The notes: generated by a model not told the origin, from the letters alone. A stretch of DNA of 17,931 nucleotides from an uncultured Verrucomicrobiota bacterium (GCA_903925515.1 CAIYFP010000383.1:1-17931); one strand, 5' to 3'; counted from the first letter of the stretch, positions 7,687-15,644 are shown. Numbers and translations: made by a program.

Positions 7687-8163
7687 CTACTCGCGGGGCA
7701 AGGCGACCTGCCCGGTGCGCGTGAGGTCCTGGATGCCAAAGCCCTTCATCAACAGCAGGAACTTCTCGATCTTCTGCTCGCCACCCGTGATCTCGATGGT
7801 GACGGAGTCGGGCTGGACATCGACGATCTTGGCCCGGAAAAGCTCGGCGAGCTGGCAGACCTCGGCGCGGTTGCCGGCGTCCGCCTTCACGCGCACCAGC
7901 ACCAGCTCGCGGTCGATGTAGGAACCCTTGCGGAACTCGATGACGCGGACCACGTCCACGAGCTTGTCCAGCAGCTTCACGATCTGCTCCACCGTCGAGG
8001 CGTCCCCGCGCGTCACGATGGTCATGCGGCTCAGGGTCTCGTCGTGCGTCGGCGCAACGTTCAGGGTGTCGATGTTGTAGCCGCGCCCGGAGAACAGGCC
8101 GGTGACGCGCGTCAGGACGCCGAACTTGTTCTCGACGAGGACGGAGATGGTATGACGTTGCAT
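7687..8163 (-). CDS. ilvN: Acetolactate synthase small (regulatory) subunit
   Basis: This 158-residue protein binds the catalytic IlvB subunit and gives valine feedback control. The N-terminal ACT domain (about 3-77) contains ENKFGVLTRVTGLFSGRGYN, with Gly15 and Asn30 at the positions known to bind valine in E. coli IlvH, so feedback inhibition should be kept. The C-terminal half (ELVLVRVKADAGNRAEV to GGEQKIEKFLLLMKGFG) is the usual second domain. ATG 8163 is preceded by AGGAAG (8173-8178) at nine bases, a good ribosome site; an upstream open frame to 8238 is not needed. ilvB, normally directly upstream, is absent: repeats and a gene remnant lie there. The symbol follows common usage; ilvH would be equivalent. 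Confidence 0.94.
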   Translation of the reverse strand: MQRHTISVLVENKFGVLTRVTGLFSGRGYNIDTLNVAPTHDETLSRMTIVTRGDASTVEQIVKLLDKLVDVVRVIEFRKGSYIDRELVLVRVKADAGNRAEVCQLAELFRAKIVDVQPDSVTIEITGGEQKIEKFLLLMKGFGIQDLTRTGQVALPRE

Positions 8164-8348
8164 TTCTGTTTTCTTCCTATTCGCGCGGGCTTGGCCATGG
8201 GTTCTTCGTCGTCGTTCCCGGACCAACCTGCGGCCCACGCCGCGACAAGCCCCCGGAAATCGAAAACCCGCGTTCCCTCGGGGAACTGCGGGCGACCCAG
8301 GAGCCAGTGTGCTACCGCATGGGTGGCCGCGTCAGTCCCGAGGGACCG
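8112..8348 (-). other. Possible remnant coding frame upstream of ilvN
   Basis: A frame opens just after a TAA (8349-8351) and runs 78 codons into the start of ilvN. Its first part reads TDAATHAVAHWLLGRPQFPE and VFDFRGLVAAWAAG, which is protein-like, and its third codon positions are GC-rich. It has no ATG before the internal Met at 8198, so it looks like the tail of a decayed or truncated gene. I do not recognise a family. It could also be chance in GC-rich DNA. Confidence 0.25.
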
Positions 8349-8462
8349 TTACGAGGCATACCCTGCGTTGCGCCACCGGAATCACGGCGTCGATGCTATG
8401 GATTCAGGCCCGCGAATCAATCCCCAATTCCGCGCCCCTGTTCCGCGCGTAGGCAGTTCCCT

Positions 8463-8560
8463 GGCGTGAAAAAACTCAAGCCGTCCCAGGCGCTGATTCC
8501 GGGATGCATGCAGCGGAGAATCTCTCGCGCCATGACGCCATGACGCGAAGAATGCAGCGT
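8463..8560. repeat. Palindromic dispersed repeat, copy 2 (left arm eroded)
   Basis: It shares TGGCGTGAAAAAA at the left, then GGATGCATGCAGCGG and CGCCATGACGCCATGACGCG at the right with the element at 6153-6251. Translating both copies on the minus strand gives related junk peptides (ASWRHG.R.SPLH.SRN), which supports common origin. The left arm is shortened to TGGCGTGA, so the long hairpin is lost in this copy. Confidence 0.7.
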
Positions 8561-8570
8561 CATGGATGCC

Positions 8571-8625
8571 GATGCCGGGGTTCATGCCCATCCGCCAAGA
8601 TGGCATGTTGGCACGCAGCCTGCCG
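8571..8625. repeat. Second dispersed repeat module (copy A), partner of 15736-15795
   Basis: GATGCCGGGGTTCATGCCCA, then TCCGCCA and GGCACGCAGCCTGCCGC, closely parallels the sequence in the intergenic space at 15736-15795. It abuts the palindromic repeat ending near 8560, so the two may form a composite element. Confidence 0.55.
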
Positions 8626-8650
8626 CAACCCATCCGCATGGGGATCGAGA

Positions 8651-8676
8651 GATTCCCTCCCGCTTTCGCGGGGATT
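8651..8676. repeat. Short hairpin repeat of the widespread 'IPAKAG' type
   Basis: CCCGC TTTC GCGGG (8659-8672) with flanking GATTCCCT is the common hairpin repeat whose minus-strand translation gives the well-known spurious peptide IPAKAG. It is followed by the other repeat modules in a non-coding stretch. Confidence 0.6.
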
Positions 8677-9204
8677 TGCGCCGCGATCCAGTCCCCTCGC
8701 AGGCTCCTCGCCCGTGCCCGGTTCCCGCCTCGTGTGCCGCAGCCGGGCGAAGACTTGGCAGGCCTTCCTGGCATCTTGGCTTTTCCGAGCGAGCCCAAAC
8801 GCGACGTCCCATGAAGTCATTCCGAGATTGGTGCGGCGGCCCCCCCCCGCAGGGACGCCAAGACGCAGAAAAGCAAGGGCTTGGGCGCCCCGAGCCAAAG
8901 TCCATGCGCAACCGCCCCCCAGCACGCGCCGGCACGGCGCCTGCCATGGCTCGCGAGGTTGGGAGACCAAGGGTATTCCTCCATGCCAGCATGCGACACG
9001 GGATCCGGCATCGAGAAGGCAGGCCTTGGGGTTGGGTTCGGGAGCCGGGTCCCGGGTGCGGGGCGGGGATGGACAGGGCAGACCCGGAAGCCGTCACCGA
9101 AGACGCCGGTTCAAGCTTGGGTCGCGTCGGCAAAGTCCCGGCGGAGGGGGCCTGCGGATGCCGCTGCGTGCCGGCACGCGGCCAAGGCGAGGCATGGCGC
9201 CCCC

Positions 9205-9951
9205 TCACTCCGCGATGCGGGAGATGTTCCTCGCAAACCACAGGCCGAGCACGCCCACGGCAACCATCGCGGACACCATCGCCAGCATGCCGGCCCACCA
9301 TCCCGGCGGCACCCTCAGCGGCCCGCCATCCGTCACCGCCTCCTTGCGTGGGTACAACGCCCAACCCGTGGCCATGGCCGTGACCGCCATGCCAACCAAG
9401 CCCGGCACGGCAAACCACCCGTTCAACCGTCCAAAACGCAGTTCCTCAAGCGCCAACGTCCCCCGCAGGCAGGCCAACGTCCCAAGGATGCCCCACAACC
9501 ATCCCTGCAGGGCATGCACGCGCGTCCGCGCCAGCGCCGACGACACAAACCCAATCGCGAAGACCGTCACGGGCACGACCCATACCAGACCGTTCCACGT
9601 CAGCGAATGCTCCAGCTCCATCGCGGCGGGCGCGCTGCTGACGAAGACGCGCAGCAGGACGTCCGAGAGATTGCCTGCGAGCGCCACCACGCTCATCCCG
9701 GTGAACGCCAGCACCGTTCCAAGGCCAAGCACAAGCCTCCCACCATAGCGTTGCCTGCGGGTCAAGGGCCCCGCGAACGCATGCTCCTCGCATCCCCGGA
9801 TCACGTCGGCCCCGCCCATCGCGGGTCCCGCCAGCATCGCGTACACGACGGCATGAGCGAGGATCCAGAGCGGATGCGCCACCAAAGGGAGGAACCACAC
9901 GACGACCAGCCAACCCACGAGGAAGCCCAGCAACAACCGCCCGTGCGTCAT
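9205..9951 (-). CDS. Multi-pass membrane protein, probable ABC-2-type permease
   Basis: The 248-residue product has about seven hydrophobic segments, at roughly 5-23, 27-45, 70-90, 113-133, 142-162, 175-195 and 217-238. The loop after segment two, GGADVIRGCEEHAFAGPLTR followed by RQRY, resembles the coupling-helix region of ABC-2 permeases in which E(E/F)-FAF-LP-TR-QRY recurs. It would form the membrane part of an efflux or export ABC complex with the ATPase encoded at 14212-15129. Start choice is uncertain. ATG 9951 follows the pseudopilin gene by 82 bases, with GGCGGGG and GAGG before it. An in-frame ATG at 10062 would overlap that gene and add hydrophilic junk. The partner assignment comes from operon context, not from sequence. 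It is the last gene of the run. Confidence 0.65.
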   Translation of the reverse strand: MTHGRLLLGFLVGWLVVVWFLPLVAHPLWILAHAVVYAMLAGPAMGGADVIRGCEEHAFAGPLTRRQRYGGRLVLGLGTVLAFTGMSVVALAGNLSDVLLRVFVSSAPAAMELEHSLTWNGLVWVVPVTVFAIGFVSSALARTRVHALQGWLWGILGTLACLRGTLALEELRFGRLNGWFAVPGLVGMAVTAMATGWALYPRKEAVTDGGPLRVPPGWWAGMLAMVSAMVAVGVLGLWFARNISRIAE

Positions 9952-10033
9952 GGCCTCGGACCCCGCCCACCATGCCGTCAGCCGACATGAACCCCATGGC
10001 TCGGCGCGGGCCGGTCCCTCGGCCCGCCCTGGA

Positions 10034-10828
10034 TCAACGCACGCCGGGCGGATGGTCGGCATAGAATTCCCACGGGTATTCGTCGTCGTTGAAGGGAACC
10101 GTCAGGGCCCCGGCGACGGGGGCGGCGTAGGCGCGCGCTGGAACGTCCGCCGCAACCACGCGGCCCATGACGGGCTCCACGCGGAAGATCTTCCGTCCGA
10201 CCACGGACCCATCGCGTTGCCCGCGCAGGGTCTGGCCCTCGAACTCGGTGAAGAGCCGATGCCCCGGCGACGGCGAGCGCACGCCGTGCAACTGGCATGC
10301 CACGGTGCCGACCTGGCTCCCCTTCCCTTGCACCAGCTTCAGCCATGCCTCCCTCCGCCATGACAACGGATGCAGGTACGAGAACGACACCCGCTCCGAG
10401 ATCTCCCGGACCTCGTTTTCCCATGAGCCTTCCTCCGGGCTCCCCACGCGGCCCACGAACGGCTCCTGGGAGCCGTTCACGCGGTTGCCCCACAGGGACC
10501 GTTCCGTGCCCTCCCCACGCTCGCGCAGCGCGGGGTCTGACGGGCATTGAAGGACCTTCGCCGCCGGGATCAAGGACGGACGAGTGGTCAGCCGGGTCAG
10601 GCTCCGCGGCCGTCGCGTCGTCTCGTCCTGGTACATCTCCACCGCCATGGCCACCTGCCGCAGGTTGTTACGGCAAACCACCTGGTTCGAACGCCGCCGC
10701 GCGCCCGCGGTGGCCGACGACAGCAGCGTCGCGATCACGGCGACGATGGCCACCACCGTGAGCAGCTCGACCACGGTGAACGCCGCGACTGCCGCTCGCG
10801 CCTTCGTGGATGGATGGCCCGCGTTCAT
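10034..10828 (-). CDS. Type II secretion/type IV pilin-like (pseudopilin) protein
   Basis: The 264-residue product starts with a short basic leader, then AAFTVVELLTVVAIVAVIAT (15-34), a class III prepilin signal. Cleavage would fall between Ala16 and Phe17, and Glu21 is the conserved +5 Glu that guides pilin assembly. The hydrophobic helix is followed by RRRSNQVVCRNNLRQVAMAV, typical of the PulG-like/DUF1559-like proteins that are numerous in PVC bacteria. The rest holds LQCPSDPALRERG and a C-terminal WEFYADHPPGVR. It would be processed by a prepilin peptidase and sit at the inner membrane facing the periplasm. ATG 10828 overlaps the beta-propeller stop as ATGA. The first-frame extension to 11728 is a shadow. 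Its role beside an ABC transporter is not known. Confidence 0.85.
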   Translation of the reverse strand: MNAGHPSTKARAAVAAFTVVELLTVVAIVAVIATLLSSATAGARRRSNQVVCRNNLRQVAMAVEMYQDETTRRPRSLTRLTTRPSLIPAAKVLQCPSDPALRERGEGTERSLWGNRVNGSQEPFVGRVGSPEEGSWENEVREISERVSFSYLHPLSWRREAWLKLVQGKGSQVGTVACQLHGVRSPSPGHRLFTEFEGQTLRGQRDGSVVGRKIFRVEPVMGRVVAADVPARAYAAPVAGALTVPFNDDEYPWEFYADHPPGVR

Positions 10829-13800
10829 CGTCCCGTGAGGGTCGCCGCCGGCGCCAGCCGCACCAACCCCGAATCCCCGCGTGGCAACCATGCCACCGCG
10901 TCCTCGCCCGCGTCGCCCGAGGCCCAGTCGCCCCAGAAGCCGCAAGGGCGGGGCCCGTTGCCCAGCGCGGCCCAGCCCTTCTCCACGGGCCGCAGGAACG
11001 CCATGGCCTCGCCCGTCTCCGCCAAGACGAGCCCACCGAGGCGACGCAACGTCGCCCATGTGCCGGGAAGCCTCGCCTGGTCCAGACGCGCCCATCGCCC
11101 GTCCGCGCCCACCGCCCATGTCACGAGCCGTGCCGATGCCCCGTCCGTCGTCGCGGCCTCGACCGTTGCGACCCGGCCATCTGGAAGCACCAACGCGCCC
11201 GAGCCATCCCCCGCGGCCGTCTCGGCCACGGGTGCCACGACGACGCCGTCGTAGGCCAACGCGGTCAACTGGGTGGTGCCGGGCGCAGAGTTGGTGGTGG
11301 TGCCCGTGGTGTACAGCAAGGCGCCCCGGTGCGACACGCCGACGAGCTCGGCCGGCAAGCCCAGCGGCTTGCGCACCATGGGCTCCCGCGGATGGGTGAC
11401 GTCCACGACGTTCAGCACATGCCGCGTTTCCGTGGTCCACCATCGCGTCGGGTTCCCGTCCCGGTCCTTCGGCCCCTCCTCCTCGCGCACGATCCATTCG
11501 CGGTGCGACACATGGACCTTGGAGTCCGTCACGTGCACGCCGGAAAACCCGGACACTCCCTCCTTCCCGCCCAGCACCATGGCGGCGGCAAGGACAGGCT
11601 TCCCCGGGGTGGAGACGTCCTCCGTCACAAGGGCCAAGGTGTTGCGCCAACCCCACCACCATCCACCGCGCCCCGGGAGGATCGCCGGCCCGTCCATCAC
11701 GCCAATCCCCATGCCGGGACGGATCCACGGCAAGGCCCAGCCCGCGTCCGACTCAACCCAAACGAGCGTTCCGTCCGACGCGGCCATGCCCTTCATGGGA
11801 CCGCCGTAATAGCCCTCGGGGCGGGCGATGCGCGAGGTGCCGAGCGCGAGGGGCTTGTCCCCATCGAAGGCCACCTCGAGCACGTGCAAGTGGCCGGGAA
11901 TGACCACGGAATCCCAGTTGGTGACGACGATGTGATTCGTGATCCAGCCTCCGGCATCGCCCTTGCCGCCCACGATCACGTTCGTGGTCACGCGCGCCTC
12001 CTGGCGGTACGTGTCGGCCTCGAAGTGCAACACGTGCAAGGCCGTGCCCACGCGTTCCATGCCGACGACCGGGAAAGGCAGCAGGTCCAAGGATCCCAGG
12101 GTCACGTCCGGCGAGGATGCATGGACTCGGGACAGGCGCGGGGCCTTTCCAGTGGGCGTGCCCACGATGTCGAGGCGATCGCCGGACACGCGCACGCGCT
12201 CGGCCGGGAAAGAAAGCCCGAGGTCGGCCTTCACCACGGGTTGGTCGCGGTCCGTGGCGTCCACCACCAGCAACTCCTGGCCGGACAACGAGACGATGCG
12301 ATCGGCGACGGCGGTGGCACGACGCGCGGCCATGGAATGGCGGATCAGGCCGCGCTTGACCAGTTGATCGTCCTTCAGGTCCACGATCTGCATTCCCTGG
12401 GTCCACGCGTCCTTCTCGGTGCCTTGCCACGGCACCAAGGCCATGCCGAGCGCGGGCAGGTACTTGAACGCCTTCTCGTCGCTGTTGGCCTCGCTCCAGG
12501 ACCAGCCCGTGCCGAGGTGCACCTTGGACAGTTGCCTCGGGTTGGCCGCGTCCTTCACGTCGAAGAGCGCCACCGTGGCCCGCGATTGCTCCACGCCCAC
12601 GGCCATGAGGCGGTCATTGCCAATCGGCTCGAGATAACTGGAGTATCCCGGGATTTGCAGTTCCCCGCGAATGGCCGGGCTGCGGGGGTTGGCAAGATCA
12701 ATGACCCACAACGGATCAATCACCCGGAACGTGACCACGTAGGCGCGGTCACCCACGTAGCGGGTCGCAAACAGGCTCTCGTCCTCGATGATCTTCAACG
12801 CGCCCATGGGCTCGGGCTTCTCTGGCGCCGCCAGCGAGAACGTCTCGATCCACGTCTGCGACGGCGTCGTGCGGACGAAGTCGTTGTACACGTATTCGTC
12901 CACGACGGGCGGGTCGAGGCGCTCGCCGTTGGGGCCGACGGTGCGGACGAACCGGTTGGTTCGGAGCACCAGCTTGAACTCCGGGTCGCGAAGGGAAATG
13001 GCCGACAACGTGTCGCCGTTGAGGCTGAGCTTGAACTTGTCCTGCACACGGCCGCGGACGAGCGCCGTCCCCTTCTGGACCACCACGCCCGACGGGTCCG
13101 AGATGTCGAAGACGGTCACCCCGTGCACGCCCGGCCGAAGCCATGGCAGGAAGGCGGGATCATCCTTGCCCGAGGCCGGCCCCGACGTGGCCACGAGCAG
13201 GAAACGATCCGTGGCCTGGATGGCGTCGGTCGCGGCCGGGATCAGGGCGGCCACCCGCGACTTCGGGAGCGTCGGGTCCGCAAGGTCGATGGACTGAACG
13301 ATCGTTTCCGCCCGCCAAACCCCGTTCGCGGCGGGGTCCGAAGCGGGTCCCCACCTTTGGCTGGCGAGGTAGAGGACCGTCCCCACCAAGCGGCTTTCGC
13401 GAATCTGCCCCTCATACGGGATGCGAGCGACCTCGGACGGCTGGAGGTCCTTGACGCGAATAAGGATCACGCCACCGCCTTGCCCGTCGCACGCGTCCGA
13501 CGCCAGCAAGGCCAGCCATGACTCGCCCTTGTCGCCGCCGGGGAGCAGATACATCTGCTCGCCCTGCGCCGCCATCGACAGCGTGCCGCGCAGCACCGGC
13601 TGGTCCGGCACCGAAAGGTCGATCACCTGCAAGCCGCGCACGTTGTTGAAGAAGAACAGCGTCGAGCCCGATACCTGCCAGATGTCGGACTCGACGACCG
13701 CCCGGCCCCCGGCGGCGCCCTCGGTGAGCTTGGAGTCGGACGGCACGCCGGGCCCGAGGTTGTTGACGGGCGTGTCGGTGATGGACGTGGGGGGCGGATT

Positions 13801-14169
13801 GGAGGAGACCGTGACGTTGCCGTCGAAGCGGGTGGACTTGGCAAAGAAACCGGCGGGAAGCGGGAGTTCCTGCTCGGTCTCGCTGCGCACGCGGAGGACC
13901 TCGATGTCGGCCGCAACGGAAATCTCGAAGGCCACCTCCCCGGCTCGGGCCTCCACCCAGCGTGTGGCCTTGGGGAGCCATCCGCCGGGGCCGAGGCGCG
14001 GGCGGCCCTCGAGCGTGATGCGTCGCGCGGCGTCATCCACGGCGACGGTGACCAGCAGGTTGGTGCCCTTGGGCCGGATGGAACGGATCACGGGGTCGGC
14101 CCGGACGCCACCCATGGCGACGAGCAGCAACGCGACGATGCCCCATGGCCAGCAAAACGAAGTCTTCAT
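10825..14169 (-). CDS. Large secreted beta-propeller protein (PF09826-like), 1,114 residues
   Basis: The protein opens with a signal peptide (MKTSFCWPWGIVALLLVAMG, predicted cut after VRA). About 25-110 looks like a beta-sandwich. From about 150 to 640 the sequence resembles the 'beta-propeller domain' family PF09826: GLQVIDLSVPDQPVLRGTL (179-197), DPLWVIDLANPRSPAIRGEL (485-504), IPGYSSYLEPIGNDRLMAVG (506-525) and SWSEANSDEKAFKYLP (557-572). A further 470 residues keep repeating 'dVsdP..P' blade motifs (VVDVTHPREPMVRKPLGLP), so a second propeller is likely. Family function is unknown; propellers usually bind proteins or ligands. ATG 14169 has GGGAAG just upstream. It follows the ATPase by 42 bases. 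Large size compared with the usual domain length is its odd feature. Confidence 0.85.
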   Translation of the reverse strand: MKTSFCWPWGIVALLLVAMGGVRADPVIRSIRPKGTNLLVTVAVDDAARRITLEGRPRLGPGGWLPKATRWVEARAGEVAFEISVAADIEVLRVRSETEQELPLPAGFFAKSTRFDGNVTVSSNPPPTSITDTPVNNLGPGVPSDSKLTEGAAGGRAVVESDIWQVSGSTLFFFNNVRGLQVIDLSVPDQPVLRGTLSMAAQGEQMYLLPGGDKGESWLALLASDACDGQGGGVILIRVKDLQPSEVARIPYEGQIRESRLVGTVLYLASQRWGPASDPAANGVWRAETIVQSIDLADPTLPKSRVAALIPAATDAIQATDRFLLVATSGPASGKDDPAFLPWLRPGVHGVTVFDISDPSGVVVQKGTALVRGRVQDKFKLSLNGDTLSAISLRDPEFKLVLRTNRFVRTVGPNGERLDPPVVDEYVYNDFVRTTPSQTWIETFSLAAPEKPEPMGALKIIEDESLFATRYVGDRAYVVTFRVIDPLWVIDLANPRSPAIRGELQIPGYSSYLEPIGNDRLMAVGVEQSRATVALFDVKDAANPRQLSKVHLGTGWSWSEANSDEKAFKYLPALGMALVPWQGTEKDAWTQGMQIVDLKDDQLVKRGLIRHSMAARRATAVADRIVSLSGQELLVVDATDRDQPVVKADLGLSFPAERVRVSGDRLDIVGTPTGKAPRLSRVHASSPDVTLGSLDLLPFPVVGMERVGTALHVLHFEADTYRQEARVTTNVIVGGKGDAGGWITNHIVVTNWDSVVIPGHLHVLEVAFDGDKPLALGTSRIARPEGYYGGPMKGMAASDGTLVWVESDAGWALPWIRPGMGIGVMDGPAILPGRGGWWWGWRNTLALVTEDVSTPGKPVLAAAMVLGGKEGVSGFSGVHVTDSKVHVSHREWIVREEEGPKDRDGNPTRWWTTETRHVLNVVDVTHPREPMVRKPLGLPAELVGVSHRGALLYTTGTTTNSAPGTTQLTALAYDGVVVAPVAETAAGDGSGALVLPDGRVATVEAATTDGASARLVTWAVGADGRWARLDQARLPGTWATLRRLGGLVLAETGEAMAFLRPVEKGWAALGNGPRPCGFWGDWASGDAGEDAVAWLPRGDSGLVRLAPAATLTGR

Positions 14170-14211
14170 GCGCTTCCCAAAGGTCTCCCCGCACCCGGCA
14201 GGCTTGTCACG

Positions 14212-15129
14212 TCACAATTCCGTCCCCGCGTCGCCCGATTCCTCCCGCGATTCCATCCATTCGACGAACCATTCCTCCATCGACATGGGGAAGACGTTCA
14301 CGCGCACGCCCGGGCGCGCCCGGAGGGAATCCAGTTGGGCGTCGTCCGAGACCCGGGCGACAGCGGTGAGGACGGGCCCAAGACGCCGAGCCCGCAAGGT
14401 CCCGGGCACCTCGACGTCCGAAGGCACCTCCTCGCCCGGCACGACGACCTGGACCCGGCGCATGGTGCGTTGCCAGTCCTCCACGGTCCCCGATGCAATC
14501 ACCCGCCCCTGTTGCATCACCGCGACATGCGACGCGACACGTTCGACGTCGGCCATCGCATGGGTGCTGAGCAGGACGGTACAGCCCTCGGTGCGCACCA
14601 ACGTCTCGACGAGGCCCCTCAGAACATCGCGCCGCGACACCGGGTCCAGCCCCGCCGCCGGCTCGTCCAGGAGCATCACGTCCGCCCTCGCGGCAAACGC
14701 ATGGATCAATGCGGCGAGGCGCTGGTGGCCACCGGAAAGCCGTCCCAACGGCCTGTTCCATGGAACCTCCCAGCGCCCCGCCAGTTCGCGCGCAAGCCCG
14801 CTGTCCCAGCGCGCGAAAAACCGGGCCGACATCCGGCCCATCTCCTCCAGGGTCATCCAGCCCGGGACCGGCCCCTGCTGAGACACGTACGCCACGCGCT
14901 GCCTGTCCGCCGACGTGGCCGTCCACCAGTCCTTGCCATGGATCCTTGCCGTCCCGACGTCCGGCCGGATCAGCCCGAGGAACAGGCGCATGGTGGTGGT
15001 CTTTCCCGCCCCATTGCGCCCGATCAAGGCCGTCACCCATCCCCGGCGCACCTCAAGGTCCAGGCCCGTCACGGCTGCCACGCCGCCAAACGTCTTCCCC
15101 AAACCCCGTGCCTGAAGGACTGCTTCCAT
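14212..15129 (-). CDS. ABC transporter ATP-binding protein
   Basis: The 305-residue cytoplasmic ATPase shows Walker A GRNGAGKTT (37-45), a Q-loop at YVSQQ (81-85), signature LSGGHQRLAAL (131-141), Walker B VMLLDEPAAGLDP (151-163, catalytic Glu156) and H-loop His190 in LLSTHAM. The signature has His where Gln is usual (LSGGQ). The C-terminal 100 residues are a poorly conserved accessory region, as in YtrB- or CcmA-like exporters. It is the second gene of the run, four bases after the GntR stop. The start at 15129 (MEAVLQARGLGKTFGG) is where ABC homology begins; the open frame to 15324 adds no domain. It probably works with the membrane protein at 9205-9951, which is inferred from operon context. 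Confidence 0.92.
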   Translation of the reverse strand: MEAVLQARGLGKTFGGVAAVTGLDLEVRRGWVTALIGRNGAGKTTTMRLFLGLIRPDVGTARIHGKDWWTATSADRQRVAYVSQQGPVPGWMTLEEMGRMSARFFARWDSGLARELAGRWEVPWNRPLGRLSGGHQRLAALIHAFAARADVMLLDEPAAGLDPVSRRDVLRGLVETLVRTEGCTVLLSTHAMADVERVASHVAVMQQGRVIASGTVEDWQRTMRRVQVVVPGEEVPSDVEVPGTLRARRLGPVLTAVARVSDDAQLDSLRARPGVRVNVFPMSMEEWFVEWMESREESGDAGTEL

Positions 15130-15133
15130 GACG

Positions 15134-15592
15134 TCAGGCGGCGCCCCCGGACACGACGCGGAACCGCAACGGCTCCTCCTCATGGGCAGGACGGACAGGC
15201 TGGAGTTGCTGGATCTCCTCCGCGACCAGCAACGCCACGCGCCCCGCATCCACGCGAAGCTGGACGGCCTCGACGGCGAGCTGGCGCGCGGCGCGACGCA
15301 GGGCCTCGATGCGCCGGGCCTCATGGTCCGGGTGCCATTCGGGCCGTGGGGCGACGAACGCGCCCTTGCCGTGCCGCATCTCGAGCGTGCCCTCGCGTTC
15401 CAGCTCGTTGTACACGCGGACGATGGTCGTGGGATTGACGGCGATGGCCGACGCCAGCTCGCGGATGGAGGGCAGTTGGTCGCCGGGACGCAGGGTGCCC
15501 GAGGCGATGTAATGATGGACTTGGTCCATGAGCTGTCGGTACGCGGGAACTCCCGACCGTGAATCCAACTGAAGGTGAAGCGTCGCCGTCAT
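15134..15592 (-). CDS. GntR-family transcriptional regulator, YtrA type
   Basis: The 152-residue product has the GntR winged helix: VPAYRQLMDQVHHYIASGTL (15-34), RPGDQLPSIRELASAIAVNP (35-54), TTIVRVYNELEREGTL. It lacks a large ligand domain and instead has a short helical tail, typical of the YtrA subfamily that is co-transcribed with ABC-2 exporters. Such regulators usually repress their own operon. ATG 15592 has GAGGG five bases upstream; an in-frame GTG at 15622 is less likely. The ATPase starts four bases after its stop. The promoter-like sequence at 15616-15644 lies directly upstream. Confidence 0.9.
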   Translation of the reverse strand: MTATLHLQLDSRSGVPAYRQLMDQVHHYIASGTLRPGDQLPSIRELASAIAVNPTTIVRVYNELEREGTLEMRHGKGAFVAPRPEWHPDHEARRIEALRRAARQLAVEAVQLRVDAGRVALLVAEEIQQLQPVRPAHEEEPLRFRVVSGGAA

Positions 15593-15609
15593 CTGCGCCC
15601 TCGAATGAC

Positions 15610-15644
15610 TGTTGGATACCACCCAAACAGATGGACGTTGTCAA
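15610..15644 (-). promoter_or_regulatory. Candidate sigma70-type promoter with overlapping imperfect inverted repeat
   Basis: On the minus strand TTGACA (15644-15639) is followed after 17 bases by TGGTAT (15621-15616), a perfect -35 and weak -10. The segment 15610-15629 forms TGTTGG..CCAAACA, an imperfect inverted repeat overlapping the -10, which could be the GntR operator. Both calls are inferences from position and sequence. Confidence 0.45.

Larger units (their letters stand above)
8349..9204. other. Gene-free stretch of repeat debris
   Basis: Apart from the repeats listed, this stretch has a GTGCCCGGTTCCCGCCTC box (8714-8731), a nine-C run near 8840-8850, a CGCCAAGACGCAGAAAAG fragment (8855-8872) like the palindromic repeat arm, and a short perfect palindrome GCGTGCCGGCACGC (9166-9179) just beyond the permease stop. 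Open frames across it carry no recognisable domain, lack consistent codon bias and run through the repeats, so I call none of them a gene. Confidence 0.6.

Noticed and set aside
8230..8350. Possible tRNA- or cobalamin-riboswitch-like pattern near the inverted CCCTCGGG sequences
   Set aside because: No full cloverleaf, anticodon arm or B12 box could be assembled.
8382..8798. 138-codon minus-strand frame
   Set aside because: It is built from repeats (IPAKAG and ASWRHG peptides), not a gene.
9166..9179. Perfect palindrome GCGTGCCGGCACGC after the permease gene
   Set aside because: It has no loop and no T tract, so it is not supported as a terminator.
8504..9748. 414-codon plus-strand frame
   Set aside because: It crosses repeat debris and runs antisense to the permease; no domain is visible.
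10810..13521. A 903-codon plus-strand open frame
   Set aside because: It is antisense to the beta-propeller gene, has no domain and arises from high GC content that removes stops.
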